DNA of 64,000 bases from Marchantia polymorpha subsp. ruderalis (taxonomy: Eukaryota > Streptophyta > Marchantiopsida > Marchantiales > Marchantiaceae): the NCBI GenBank assembly GCA_037833965.1, contig AP031354.1:14920001-14984000 (forward strand), read 5' to 3'. A model generated the notes under the pieces. The model was not told the DNA's origin. It saw only the letters and a program-made list of their open reading frames with translations, and did not search any database. Numbering within the stretch: the stretch's first letter is position 1; every line of letters starts with the position of its first letter. Below, one piece after another: positions 1-13,527 of this stretch. The position numbers and the translations under genes were made by a program.

Positions 1-710
1 ACACAATTTGACTTTGATTTAGAGCAATCATAATCATTTTTCTAAAGATTTGGTTATTATGAGTTTTAAATATATATAAAAAATAATAAAATTTTAAATT
101 GAAAATAAATAGATGTATTATAAAAACATATAAAATTTTAGAATAAGAGTGGTGTGTTATATCAATCATATTGTCTACAACTTGATGATTATTTAAAAAA
201 TAAGAGAATGAATTTTATTCTTAAACAAAAATAGAAAAAAATATAATCTTTGTGATTATAATTTGACATATAAAATTATTCTAATCACTCTGAAATGAAA
301 TTGAGATTTTCACACTTTTGAATCAATATTTAAAAAAAAATTAATTAATTTTTTTTTACACATATATATGTAGGTTTTGCTATTATATGCATTTTGAATA
401 GAATCCAAATTTATAAGCATATTTTTTTAATACTCAATGTCAATTTATTTGAAAGCAGATAGATCTGAAAAAAATTTTCTCCATTTGACATTATTGATGT
501 ATTTTTATATACCAAATGAAATTAAGAACTTATATTTTTTAAATCAAATATTAATATTTGGTTTAAGATAAGAAAATATGTGAACTTTTTTTATTACTTT
601 TTACTAATTTTTTCAAATTAGATTAAGTTGAAAAATCTAAAACTTTGATAATACTGATAGGATAAATTTCTTAATCGAAAAGATATATCAATTAAAGTTG
701 GTGCAATAAT
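1..710. other. AT-rich non-coding DNA
   Basis: Very AT-rich sequence dominated by A and T runs. No open frame of credible coding quality and no recognisable element is seen. It has the same base composition as the larger AT-rich blocks at 46-48 kb and 55-62 kb. Confidence 0.7.
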
Positions 711-1035
711 CAGTCATTTATTTTGATACTTAAAGTCTTACCTGCCCTAACCCAGACTTGTAAAGTTTCCCAGCCCAAGAAACCTAGATAACCGACTCTC
801 GATGGTATTTCTTACCAGTCTATGCGATTCTTCGAAGTATACCTAACAAATTAGGGGGTGTAGCCGCCATAGGAAAGCGGCGCTTTCTACCTCCCCGGTT
901 TTCACCCGACTACCGGTAGGGGCGGCTCGTCCGTCCCCAGAAGCATGTGTCGAGAGTTTCCCCGGGCCGACGGAAATTTTTTTTTGCGTGTTTGTTAAAC
1001 TCGTGAATTGGATTATTGGGCAGGCCGGAGGACTT
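711..1035. other. GC-richer island of unknown origin
   Basis: A short island with much higher GC than its flanks. It has small palindromes, for example CTACCGGTAG, and a GAAAGC/GCTTTC pair. The style (GC-rich, palindromic, non-coding) recalls plant mitochondrial spacer DNA, so an organellar insertion is possible. No gene in it was identified, and the origin is a guess. Confidence 0.25.
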
Positions 1036-2310
1036 CCAGGGAAAAACTTCGTGAAAAAAAACCGTATATTTTAATGCAATATGTGGATTAAAACTCATGA
1101 AGTGTATTGAAAATTTGTCTAACAAGTTAACATTTGTATTGATCATATCATTGTGGTTGAAATTACTTGACAACATTTAAACTGATTTGCAGTTCATAAT
1201 TCTTATTTAGAATAGTTGATTTTTGGATATGATCCAAGACTTCTAAATTTTGTTTTGGAGTAGATACACCACATTTGAAGATAAATGATTGTTGAACAGT
1301 TTTCTTTGCAACTATCTAAAAGTTGGAGATTGAAATTCCATTTTTTGCATGTGAATTAGATTGACGAAATAGTTTTTTTTGTGATGTGAATGGTACCGTA
1401 TTTCATATTGTAAATCTCCAATTTTTAAAAGGTTTATGGGGAGATTATCTAGAATCATCAGATGTTTTGAATTTCTTTAGAACATCAACTTAGCATTGTA
1501 ACATTCGAAGTTTTTCATTTCACTCCGCAGAATCCATTTCTTGTTAATGAAAGAGAGTTCTACTTGATTCTTATGTTGCCCAACACAAGCAATCATCGTG
1601 GAGTGTTGATTCATGAAAGTGTATTGTACAACGATACTTCTATCGTTGGCAAGTGTATGATAATTACGAAAGAAGAAACACACACATGTTTATTCTTTGG
1701 AATATATCAAGACTTATTCAAGGTGTACATTCTACATAGATATAGTGTAAATACCTATTATATGTCATCCTTAAGTTTACTCTAAGCACGGAAGTCAAGG
1801 CGTCTTTCGAGCCTTCTTGCACAACGTACGACTAGGATTCAAAATTCTGAAAGTTGAAACTTGACAGAAGTGAAAGTGAAAAGGGAAGAAAAAAGGGAGG
1901 GAGAGATGTTCGTGCCAAAATCTGAGTGGAGAAAAGATCCGTGATCTTTACATGTCATGGTCGCACAGAACGGGGAAAGTGTAGTTGACACTTTGGTTTC
2001 CAATGACTGGGTTCCCACATGCGATCGGCACGAAGTTTCGTTCTTTGGGAAAGAGAACAAAAGGCCATAAACTTTAGCAATGAAAAGAGGATATGGAGGG
2101 GGAGGGGTATCAGGAGTTGTTGTAGAAGAAAATAAACTGACAAGGGTGTTCGTACGACGTCTACAACATTATTTTATGATGCTTATTATACACATTTATA
2201 TGAAGTCCATATTTCTCCCAAATGCTATATCCAGATGAACGAGTATTTTGCTCTACTACATGGTCAAGCAAAAAGCTAGTAATGATGATCAGCAGCTCTA
2301 ACAGCTGTAG

Positions 2311-2349
2311 CTACTGATCAGGGCGTGATCTAAATGCCCTGATCAGTAG
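2311..2349. repeat. Perfect 14-bp hairpin
   Basis: CTACTGATCAGGGC (2311-2324) is followed after 11 bases by its exact reverse complement (2336-2349). Each arm contains TGATCA. No flanking element was recognised. Confidence 0.8.
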
Positions 2350-4657
2350 ATCGATCAACCTGCTACTGGCACAGTCAGGACCATCGAAGGGATGGGATAC
2401 ACTTGAACACACTTAGACTTTTCCACTCTTGTCTGCAAACACGCCTTACACAATTTACACAGCTCGTCGGGAATAAAACTGCAAGACATAAAATACGAAA
2501 CTTTCCTTTTATTAGAAGGTTGGTAGGTTCGGCGACATTTTATTTTTATTTATCCTTCATAGATTGGATATCAAGATCTTTGAAATAATGAGACTTTATA
2601 TCTTTCATACGAGCGATATGATACTTGGCACTAAGAAAAATATTTTGTCTGTTTTACATTGATGGATTGACTTATTATATATAAATTATACGTACATATA
2701 TATATTGGCTAATTTGTTCCTTTCAACGACCAATTCACACATTAAAAAGGTTATTCTTTGGGTTTTTCCACCCGATTTTATCTTCAATACACATTCTTAG
2801 CTTATGAGTGTAGATGTAGCAGTAGTCTATATGATGTGGGTAGAAGTCAGTTAGCCCTGATAACAAAGATGTGTTCGCTGTAGTTCAAGAGGGTGGATAT
2901 TTCATTTGGCGCGAGTAATATGCATTGAAGTCTATTTATATTTGCGCCAAGACTTTCAAGTTACTGCTGGGGAGGTTGTTTGCATATCTTACATGTGACA
3001 TTGATTTGGGTTTAGGGGTGAACACTTATCCTCTCATACGAGTGGCAAGTGGAGCGAACCAGCCAAGATTTGTAATTGAAGCGGCTACCATGCTAGTAAG
3101 CTTTTCCGAAACCGATATGAGGACGGGAAGGGTAATGAGAACCTCAACGTTTGATGAACTCATCAACGTAAGCAGCTCATTGCAGCACTTGAACAAATTT
3201 AGGGAAATCGTTCACGATGCTAAGAATAAGAATACTGTATCAAGAATAATGAGAAATGTTCAGAATAAGGTTCACGGTTGAAAATGGAAGAAAAGCACAC
3301 ACGCGTCTCAGTGCGAGCGTTGAAATTATGTGACAACACGAGCTACTGCCAGGCTTTAGCAAAGCCTTCTCAACTGTGACCAAGAGCGGGCAACACGTAC
3401 CATGTGATAACCTTTTTCATCATAAACTTCGTACCTCATAACCAGCCTAATATTCTTCCAGAATCCATGCTACATGTATAAATATGTGGCGAATGGAAGC
3501 AAGGAAAATAAATAGAAAGGGCATGGGAAAACACCGAACACTCAAGTACAAGGCTTGAAGTCTGGAATCAGAAGTCTGCAAATGTCACATGTTGTCAATC
3601 CACGTGTTCTCACTCATGATTCTCGAGAGGTCATCATCCCGCTAGTCATTGAAGAACTGGGGATCCAAGTTCCTCTACATCGCAAGCGTTGTTGGTTCTA
3701 TAGTCTCTTGAGAGGTGCGATTATGTTACTAGACTCTCTAACCACTAACGCCAACTCGAGAGATGTCTGTCCTGAAGCAGAATGAACTTTAGTCATAAGT
3801 GAATTATGTAGCGGTTACATGCAGTCGAATGTGTAGAGTGTGATATCTAAGGAGCTCTTTGTTATTTATAAGCCTGCTGCTTCTTAAATTCATTCTGAAC
3901 TATTTCCTCTGCCCTAAAACTTTCCGTCTCATGCACATTAGGAACAGAAAGGAGAAGAATGCCCTCAACTCCTTCCAGATATGGGCAGAACCAGTTTGTT
4001 TTATGCGCATCCGAATTTGTCACATTTAACATCAGCCTTTTGCACTAAGTTAATGCTTCATTCTCAGTTTCGCCTCTAGATTCATTCAGTAATTAGAAAT
4101 CATTTGTTTCAGACGTTTCGTATGCCCACATTCATTTGTACTTTCAGTGTTCAGATGAGGACTATTACAGATACGGGAAATAAAGGGATGATAAGTCACG
4201 AAAGTCTAGATTCAGTCAGTTGACTGGTGCCACCGCAAGTCCAAACCAAATCAGGATGCATATTATATTGAGTTGCATTCAGAAGATTGAAATACTGTAC
4301 TGTGGCACGAGAAAATTGTTCAGCAGGCTTCCAGGCTCTCGGCGAATGATCACAGGATGATGCGTTGCACTCCCTTGAGGTCAAAGGGCACATGTACCCC
4401 ACGCCAACGCGTCCGACGCTTCAAGCGAGTATTTGACGACTCTGTTTCGCTGCAAGTTCTGAACCTACCCACCACCCTTTTTCTCCTCTCATTGACAGGT
4501 GCGAGTGGACTTCGGAGTGGAAACTCGTTGGTATGAGCACCTCTACTGACCAGATCTTTATAATGCTCTGCACATCAGATAGAAGTCTTGACCATACAGC
4601 AGCCAAGGTTGCTGTGATGTGATAGTGCCGCAGTGCAGTGCGTAAGCTACTTCAATC

Positions 4658-4921
4658 ATGACTTCAGTACGGTGTTCCATTTCAAACAGTCTCATGTGGA
4701 CAGGGAGAAATCTTCTATCCAACATCCTCTCTGAACGCTCTTGGACAGAGGACCAGTTTCTGCTTGATTATTATCAACGCCACATGCAATGCAATGTTCC
4801 AAGAGATAAGGCTCAGAAATATGTAATAGAAAGCTTGTACCACGAGCGTGTAATCAGGGTCCATAAAAAAAGCTGTATTTCATATGCTTACGAGGCGAAG
4901 AAAACATACGATAGAAGTTGA
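4658..4921 (+). CDS. Small ORF, unknown, possibly a gene fragment
   Basis: An ATG-started frame of 87 residues. The middle part (about residues 28-70) is rich in charged and aromatic residues in a helical pattern (SWTEDQFLLDYYQ, then YVIESLYHERVIRV), which gives it a more protein-like look than its neighbours and could suit a small helical or winged-helix fold. No family was recognised, no promoter or splice partner was found, and no homolog can be checked here. It may be a chance ORF, a gene fragment or a lineage-specific small protein. Confidence 0.22.
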   Translation: MTSVRCSISNSLMWTGRNLLSNILSERSWTEDQFLLDYYQRHMQCNVPRDKAQKYVIESLYHERVIRVHKKSCISYAYEAKKTYDRS

Positions 4922-5279
4922 TTCATGGACCACGCTGAGAACTTGAATTGGACAGGAAGAGCCCTATCGCAAGATACAAAGGAAGAGTGTATGGAGTACA
5001 AACACATGGACCGGACCAAGATCGAGGTACAGAGCTTTTGCATGGTTGAGATGCTTTGAATCTTATCTCATGTAGAATAGTTCTGATTCCAAAATTCTTT
5101 AGAATCCTACAAGCACACATTCATAAGCTGTCAGAATGATGATATTTGACTATCAATGATAAATCAGACATATAAACCGCTGTCGGTACCTTTAAACATT
5201 TGTTCAAGGTAGGGTTGGGTTCAGTTTTAAAACATATGTAAAAGCGGGTGTGCTACTAAGAGGTTTTTTTTTTTGTATT

Positions 5280-5329
5280 AAGCTAGGTATGCCTAGCTTA
5301 GCTGATAAAACCTCTGAAGTGACTTCAGA
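5280..5329. repeat. Two adjacent perfect palindromes
   Basis: AAGCTAGG-tatg-CCTAGCTT occupies 5280-5299, and TCTGAAGT-g-ACTTCAGA occupies 5313-5329. Both have perfect arms and minimal loops. They follow a poly-T stretch at about 5264-5274. Confidence 0.75.
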
Positions 5330-6950
5330 CGCAACCCAGGACATGTATATCTCGTTCGATGCGTGGTCAAGGAGGTAGTATCGGGATATGAACAGGTAAA
5401 CGACTGAATGACATTTGTAGAATTTGATGGCCGGCTCAACATAAATAGTGGATATATCGATAGTGATGTTGTATCAGCCTTGAATAAGGTGAACAAGACA
5501 TTGACCAAATACAAACTTTATCTGTCAATGATTTTTTGTATGACAATGTTTACAGAATACAAAAGTACAAATCTGACAAAAGAAAGTCATACCCTCTGAC
5601 AAATTTCTCTGATCAATCCATCACTTACCGTATTTTATTTTATTTTTACCAGTCACATGGTGTCAACTCAAATCAATTCACCTATGCCTGGAGTAGTTTA
5701 TACGGAGAGGGGTTGGGCCGGAACTCCGGTGAGCACTGCCTACAGCTCACTGTTCACGTTAGCTCACATCACAAACAGAGGTTAACCTTTTACCAGAAGG
5801 AAATTGTCAATTTATGTCCATGGGACGATATATAACTCCTGTTAGGATGTACTTCGAAGGAGAGAAGAAAAGAAATCACCATCACAACCAAACGTGGATC
5901 AAGAATGGACATGACGGGGTTCAGATCCAGTTTGCAGTTAATAGCACTTGAAATGAAAGACTTCCCATCCCCAGCTGGTAACTAGTAGCACTCTGGCAAC
6001 GAGAAGACATGGGTCCAATCCACTTACCATGTCCGTACTGTACTCGAAAGCTGAAACTGCCACTGTCCCTGAACGCAAGGTAGTTTTGATTACCCGTGTA
6101 AGGCCTACTGTAGCCAGTTATTTCGACCCTTTAGGAAGCTCTCGGCCTCAGTGTGAACCCAGCCGAACTCTCCCATTTACTATGCACGGTAGTGGCAGAC
6201 TCGTGTGGGTTGCAGACTTTTCGACCGTTTTCCCAACACAGTACATCACAAGTGTCATGAATTGCTTCTGAAATTTATTCCCTGCACGAACAGAAAACTA
6301 CAGATTGGGTACTTAAATACGCAACAGCGTGCATGCCCTCAACTACCCTGTGTACCAGACCGGTACCGAATCATGTACTGTACAGAATTAAAATACGGAT
6401 ATATTAATCTCTTTTAATTGTAACGAACGGTGACAACCAGCAGAGAGGGGGAAAGATAGTTGCATGGATGGACTAATGTCTTCAAGTGTTCATCAGACCA
6501 CTTCTCATAAACACATCAGACCAGTCCGCTTGACATGATTGTATATAGTTTACTTGCTACATAAGCTTGTACCACTCGGCATCTTAAACCTAAAACCTCT
6601 CCCCTTCCACACTCCAATACATACACAGATACACTTTTTCTTCATACATCAGAGATCTGCGGCTTGCAGTTCTACAGGCTAGAATAACCTGGCTTCAGTT
6701 GACCTTAGAAAATTTGACAGAAAGGAGCAGGGCTCCGGACATATCAGTGGGCACAGACCTCCAGACTTGACTCTCTAGGCCGAACTTGAGTCTGGATAAC
6801 ACGGGGTCAGGCTACATGGACTGGATGCACTGCGAACATATCTTCACCGTTCTTGCAGGACCTGTCAATGCAGCTTAATCTACAGGTCCAATGAACAGGA
6901 AATTTTATTTTCTGAGTTCATCTGAGCTCCCTTGACACACTCTAGTCCGT

Positions 6951-7690
6951 TTGCACAAGGTTTTCGTTGTTTTTATTTTTTACCGCACCATTGGTAATTC
7001 CTTATACTTCATTGACCAGCTTTGATTTTGTTCTAGTTATACCTTTTTCCAAGAGCACACATTCATATAATATCAAACTTTTTCATCTTATTGCGTTAGT
7101 CCAGTGCATCATGACGTATTCATATGTCATGTATGAGTCTAATAAAATCTTAAAGAAAATAATGAGTATACATAGATTAAATTTATTTCAAATTTCAGAA
7201 AATAGCTTACCATGAGATAACTACGGTTTTGATGCTTTTTGAAAGTGTTTACATCATACGAAATTAACGGGAAGGTATTTTGCAATTGATTAAATTAAGA
7301 AAGATATCTAATATACATGAAAGAACCAAATTATTCTTGCATATGGTGATAGTTATGTATTTTACAGAAGTGGTGATTATAATCATTCGGCACGACGAAT
7401 GGGATAAAAAAAATAATATTTATTATATAATAGGATTTAGGTTAGTATTATCTATACATAGAAATCCATCTCTAGTTATTTAGATTTACTAAATATGTAA
7501 AAAATTTATGCAAAAATATGTAAGATATCATATATTAATATCATGGAAATTTTTTTATAAGGTTTCTTAATTTGTATTAAGGAGTAAATTCAAATTATTT
7601 TACATAGCTAGTTAATGCTATATACAGTAAATAATTATTCTTATTGATATATTAAAACCTATAACACACCAGTAGTAAGATCTAATATAG
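6951..7690. other. AT-rich block
   Basis: An AT-rich stretch with no credible coding frame and no recognisable repeat ends. Confidence 0.6.
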
Positions 7691-10600
7691 AGAATGAATA
7701 ATCGTATATGTCATAATTCTCGTTGTAATACTATTGCATGTAATCATCGCTTGATGGGGATTTGCATATCTGCTATACTTATTGGATGTCTATTGTGCCC
7801 CGAGTTTCTCATTTTTCCGACATGCCAAAGACCAGTAATGTGTGCTACGAGGTTTTCTGTGTTACTTTGTCATCTATGTGTTTTGTCGTTACTGATCCTC
7901 CTATTATGAGTTGTATTTACTTAAAATGTTCTCCACCTCCCTGAGGTGCCAATACAATGGTGATTATCGTTAGAGCAGAGCAAAGACAAGAAAGGGTGTA
8001 CGTACAAAGTATGCGCACAACAGATTGTTCCTGAGGTGCATGCCGTTCGAGCAGTTCTTCCAGGTCGCATGACGCGTGGCTCCACATCACCCTCCTTCCA
8101 TGTGAACGGATTTTAGTTGCGTCGCTACTGGTATCTCGTTAGAAGCAAAACCCATGACACATTTGTTGTCATCTGCATGGCTCGGCTTTCGAAGGGGCTT
8201 CGAATTTGACCGGGGAGATTCGATATATGTGAAAATGTACTTATATTTCACATAAACCATTTCTATGGCCATCTACCATCTCTTAGCATGCCTATTATTG
8301 TGGACTACCTGATAGGGTTACATCTTCTTGACTCGATCAAGTCCCTGTATGAGCGAGCTTGAGTATATGTGGTAATCTGACTTTCACAATCTGCCTAGCA
8401 AAGATTCCAAATGTTGATTGGTGAAGCATCCTGAGTGCTCGGTAAACAAGCTTCTTAACAAACAGTTTCGTCTTACTTCTTTTGGTAGGAGTGCCGTGAG
8501 AACCTTCATGCAATATTTGAAAGAATAGGAGGTGGAACAAAATTAATTTTGTATCAAACCTACTGCTGCTCACAAACAGGGTATGGAATACATCTGACTA
8601 TCTTCCGGCCGACATACTGCCTTCTTTCGATCTTTTCCAGCTCTACAGGATACATCTTTCGGGACTAAAGTATGGTGGTTTCTAGTGCTGTTCTGTTAAA
8701 CGCTACGCGTTTAACCATTGTTGAATTTAGCTATCCAAATCTGTCCCCCGAGAACTGCAGTACTGTACTGTTAGTCGAAAAACAGACAAACTGCATTGTC
8801 TGAACATATCAAGTGTCGTTTAAATCTAGTATTTCCAGCTTCGAAGTTCGATACATATATTCTGAAATGCTGAATTTACTGAATAACTGAATTGACTTTC
8901 ATCATCATAAAAAGTCCAAAAGTTTCATGAGCTGTTTAAGAGAAGAGTCTATGTAACACTTGCAACTAAATTAAAGATATCGGTACTTGAAATGTTTGCC
9001 TGGTCTTCCTACTTCAACGCAATACATATTTCGACAAGGTGGGTAATAAGCAAAGAATATGCTACTTCATATGCATCTTTACCCTTCGGCATTAGCAGAA
9101 CTGTCCCATGTCAAGTATAGCAAACGCACAAAGGCCAACTGCCCTGAGCCGGGTCAGGTCAGTCTGCGTTCATGGGAAGGGTAGACAGGAAATCAAAATT
9201 AGCAATCAGACACTACTGCATGGATGTTGGTATTGATAGGGACCATAGACTGGTACTGTAGTCATACCACTCGAATTGCAACTGAAAAGTAGTCTGTATT
9301 CGGGACAAGATCGCACTGTGATGAGACGGACAGTTACAACTTCGAGGAAAAAAATTAGCTACCATCATTTTCATCATTAGAATACCTACGCCTTGGAGTG
9401 TAATGTTTATGATAGCGTAAGCTGTCTATTGCTCTTCCGCTGTATATAGAGAAGAGAGGACTAGGAGGCAAAAGGTCCTGCTGAACATTGCAGCCAATAA
9501 GAGGTATAAACAAAGATTGGATAGTCGAAGCAATTAAATAAGATATAGCAACTGGCATGACTTACATTTGCATATCTTATCCACGATCTGCTTGGATAGT
9601 GAAGAAGTCAGAAGAGAGGCATCCACGATCAGTCGTTGTTCCTGGTTCCTCGATTTCTGTTGTATATCCTTGAGATTAAATATTGTGCTCTCTATTCAAA
9701 ATTGCAAAAAGAAAAAGGAGTTAAAATAATAATGAATAGAAAAAGTTAAGATGATGGCAAACTCGAAATACACAAAAGGAAAATCGGCAACCAAATATGG
9801 AAACATGCAAAACTATTTCAAAATAATGTTTCACCTAGCAACTGCTTCTTTTTCCTGACGAGGAGGGTCTGGATCATAGAACTTAGAAATATATATAAAT
9901 GTTAGGTAGAGATGGCTCTCTGGACAGCCTTGAAATACGGAAGTCTGGCAGATTCCTACGGTCGTGTTAGAAGAGCAGGCGGTATATGTATCATCTGTCG
10001 ACTCGACTGCAGTACAGTACTCCTGGAATAATACTGTTTGCCTACAAATGTTTGATCTCAGTCACACGATCGATTCTTCCACGGTGCATATTCGAAAGGT
10101 AGCAGCATATTACTGTACCTCCTTGGGCAGAGTGCGGGAGGCTATTGGGTTGGGGAAGGCCTTCTTGTATGAGTGGAAGCCATCAGTATAGAGCGACGAG
10201 GGCAATACCCTTCCAAAATGTGAAGTTGGGTAGTGGAGCGGTGAGTGGCTTTCATGATGGGCGACCGATGAGCCCATCATTCAGCTGCTGTGAACCGCCC
10301 GAATCCGGAATTTGGACCAGAGGTCGGGATCGCTTTTTGTTTCTTTCTCGAAAGGAGTCGCTTGCTGGTGATGATGACATAGCAGACCACTGTTTGCTTT
10401 CATCACCTCTCCGGTTACAGCCCCCATCATCCAAGAGCGCTCATCCTGGAACTTGCAGGGTTGGTGACCCTGAAGGGATTCTATGATTGATTTTGGATTC
10501 GGTTGCATGTTTCTAGTTTTGGATCTGCGTAGCAATTAATCGCTGTTGTATGATTAGTTGTGTCTGAGTATGCATGCTGAGTACTGTATATCTAGGCTCA

Positions 10601-12170
10601 AAGTTATCTCGTAGCCTTTCGGTCTACTGCCGTGTCGGACCCAGCGGTTCCACTGAAGTGCCCAGTCTTGACTCTATTGAAGCATGTAAAATATGGAGAC
10701 AACTGGCAAATATTGTCAGGGTTTGACCAATCGACGACGTACAGGAACTGCCATATGTATGAAGTCCATCGAGCGATTGTGGGCAGGTTCACTCCACAGG
10801 TTGTTCATGCTAACCAAAGTGACAAGGGCCTGAAAGACAGGAAGAGTACTCAAAGATGCTCGTCTTGCAATACAATGTAGCCCAAGAAGAATCGCCTCGG
10901 ATATAGAAGTCCCTGTAGTTATTCCAAGGCATGGGAGCTTGTCACTATAATACAATTCTTTTCTAGGAGTTTTAAGAAGGCGCCTTACCCTCGACGATAT
11001 CTCGCATCATTGATGTTCCCCTTTTACTTGGCGTTTTGCTATATAACGAAAGAGGCAGATTCCAAAGGCTCGCTGGCAAAGGAGCCGAAATGGCAAGTTT
11101 TTCTTGCAAGGAATGAAGATGCTGGACCACCATCTAAAATCCACATCCTGCAGCTTCCCATTTATTAACCACCTAATAGCAAATATTAGTTATGCCTACT
11201 CATGGATCGTTCTATTTGTGCAAAGAAAGGAAGAGAAATGGGTCCTACCCATACTCAAATCAATCTATTGTTGCTCAACCTACCAACATGAGTCAAACAT
11301 ACCCCATTTCATCTCTCATGTGTTGCACACGAACGCCGGTGGACCCACAACCACGGAACTTCGGAACGGACATGGCGGGGTGCGCAAGCTGCCCACCCAA
11401 ACAAAGATGCGCTCTGCGGCTGTCTCATGAAATCACCACCAACAATGGTCCACTGCATCATTGAGCGACAACAGATTACAACCCTGAATGAAGAGAGAAG
11501 CGATCTGGATGACGAACAAACGAGGCCAAGCCCATTACGTCCTCCTCAAGGCTGAAGGTGTTGCTGGTGGTCGAGAACTCACCGATGGAAGAGCGACGGG
11601 AAAGGCCTCAATGGCAGGCAGACCCCGCCGAAGTCTGACGACGGCCGATCTCGTTCCGCAGAATGGATGCACGGGCGAATACGTCGCCGTATAACGGGGT
11701 GCCGGGCGGGCATTGTCTTGGACCTCGAGATTACTGTCGGATGATAAAGACAGCATTGATCTGGGAATTTGCACAAGCCGAGCCAAGGAGTTTGGACAAG
11801 ACGCCATCGCCAGGCAAGAGAGAGAGCCCACTGTCGATCAGAGCCGGTGGGGCCGCCCGATGACGTCGGCGGAACGGCAGCGGGCAGCGGCCTACTGCAG
11901 TAGGCTGTGGTCCGGCCCAGCGCATACTGCGTACACCGCCGCGCCCCTTGGCCTGAACTGCGTCGCCTGACTGACTGCGGGTGACGAGGGGAGTGGCACT
12001 CTTAATGACCGCTTGTTGCGTAGCTCCTTCGTGCCTCTGATGCGACTTCAATCTCCGCCAGTGCTCGCTCATGTACAGCACCACTAATCGGAACTATCCA
12101 TTCTCGTCTCTGCGCACACCAATCCCGGGGCCGACGAGTGTGACAATTCGCGAGACCGGGTCCGGAGCAG
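7691..12170. other. Intergenic DNA, becoming GC-rich toward 12 kb
   Basis: No gene is recognised. A perfect palindrome (GTTAAACGC-tac-GCGTTTAAC) lies at 8695-8715. From about 11.5 kb the sequence becomes GC-rich and CpG-containing, which fits the promoter-proximal region of the tentative gene that starts translation at 12733. Confidence 0.5.
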
Positions 12171-12179
12171 CCGAGTGGA

Positions 12180-12186
12180 TATATAA
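12180..12186 (+). promoter_or_regulatory. Candidate TATA box
   Basis: TATATAA inside a GC-rich region, followed about 25-35 bases later by pyrimidine-rich sequence suited to a transcription start. It would serve the tentative gene whose ATG is at 12733, giving a leader of about 500 bases. Confidence 0.4.
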
Positions 12187-12732
12187 TCATGAGCTTCGCA
12201 TCTCGCCCCTCTCCTCCGTTCTGCCTGCCTGCCGCGACTCTGATTTCGCTTCTCCGTGTTCTCTGAGGGTCGTGATTCCGCTCTCATTAAGTGCCCTCGG
12301 CTGCGTCAGCTCGATGAAGCCTCTGTAAACCCGAGCGATCTTTCTGTGGCAAGGCGTAGTGTTGGGCTCGTCATTCGGGAGAAGTCAGGCGAGCGGTTTC
12401 TTCGCATGAACCTCTCTGCAGCAGATCATACTATGGTGATGAGTGGACTCAGAATTGGGAGGAGGAGGAGGGAAGGCGTCCGAGGAAGAAATTTCCTTCA
12501 CTTGCTTGACGTTTCCACTGGAGGCGAAAGACTCGCTGTCTAGAAGTCGTCCGCAGTGTGTACTTATCGTGGTGATTTCTCTCGTTACGTCACTCGATGT
12601 ATCGGAACATTTCAGCTTTCTCCTTCTCGCAATTCCCATTGCAGAGATGATGTGAGCCTGAGACCGGAGTGCTGATAGTTGGCAGAGGTCGACATTGTCT
12701 GAATTGCTCAAGGACCAAGGACCAAGAGCGCA

Positions 12733-13252
12733 ATGGCGGTAGTGAGCGTTCAACTCGTCAGCAAGGCTGCTTCTGAGAAGCTGTCGATGAAATATTCTGA
12801 TCTTTCGGAGCCTCCGGAAGTGATTGGTCCGGAGCCGAAGCGGCTCTCTCTTCAGTCATTTCTCCACTCGCATTTCGCCAATTCTCCACGGAGGACCTCC
12901 ATGGATGAATTCACAGACGCCAGCCACACGTTCGACTCGCGACGTCTGTCGACAACTGGGGATTCTCGAAGAGCCTCCGCGGAGTACTATCCAAATTTGA
13001 AACAAGAAGCTTTCGTAATCTCTGTGACCCCTTTGAATACAGAAAAGGTGGGGCCGAATTTCTTGCTCAGAAGCAGCCCAGCTCCGAGCACATTCTCGGC
13101 ACCGAGCACATTAATCAAGAAGGCCGCCAGCGGATTGCCGGCGAACTTGACCAAACCACGACCGAAGAACTACGAACATTTGAGCTTGAAATACAAGGTG
13201 AGCCAACACGGCGCAGCTTCCTCCATCAGAATCGAATTGCCTCGAGGCGCCT

Positions 13253-13305
<53 letters not shown>

Positions 13306-13527
13306 CATGGCATTATCTCACCAGATTCCATTCCTGAAAATGAGGAGAACAGCAGCTTGACTACAGTTCTTGGACTCTCTTTTGCCTCGCAGAGTCAGAC
13401 AGATAGACATGCAGATGTAACACTACTTGCGCTAATTGTATCAATTTCTTTTGTTTTGCAGCTACTTTACCTCTGCGGTGTCTCGAACATCGACATGGTA
13501 GACAACTATGTCTCCATTCCAAGATAG
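12733..13527 (+). CDS. Tentative two-exon gene, Ser-rich protein of unknown function
   Basis: An ATG in good context (gcaATGG) opens a 155-codon frame that ends at a good donor (AAG|GTGAGC, exon 12733-13197). A TTTTGCAG acceptor at 13461 rejoins it in phase 0 to a short second exon ending in TAG at 13525-13527, giving about 176 residues. The intron (13198-13461) contains a 50-base CT tract. The first exon encodes a hydrophilic, Ser/Pro/Arg-rich, probably disordered protein with several RRxS-type phosphorylation-like sites (residues about 53-82). No family was recognised. The tail coded by exon 2 is hydrophobic at first and could be wrong: other acceptors or further exons are possible. The splice logic, TATA box and GC-rich leader are seen; the function is unknown. 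Confidence 0.4.
13254..13303. repeat. CT microsatellite in an intron
   Basis: An uninterrupted CT dinucleotide run of about 50 bases within the intron of the tentative 12733-13527 gene. If retained, it would read as a Ser-Leu repeat. Confidence 0.95.

Larger units (their letters stand above)
1036..6950. other. Intergenic DNA, mixed composition
   Basis: No gene is recognised. Short open frames occur, for example one with a TTG start at 2925-3281 on the plus strand, but they lack splice context and family similarity. Several perfect short palindromes lie at 2311-2349 and 5280-5329 and are listed separately. One small ORF at 4658-4921 is also listed separately. Confidence 0.5.
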
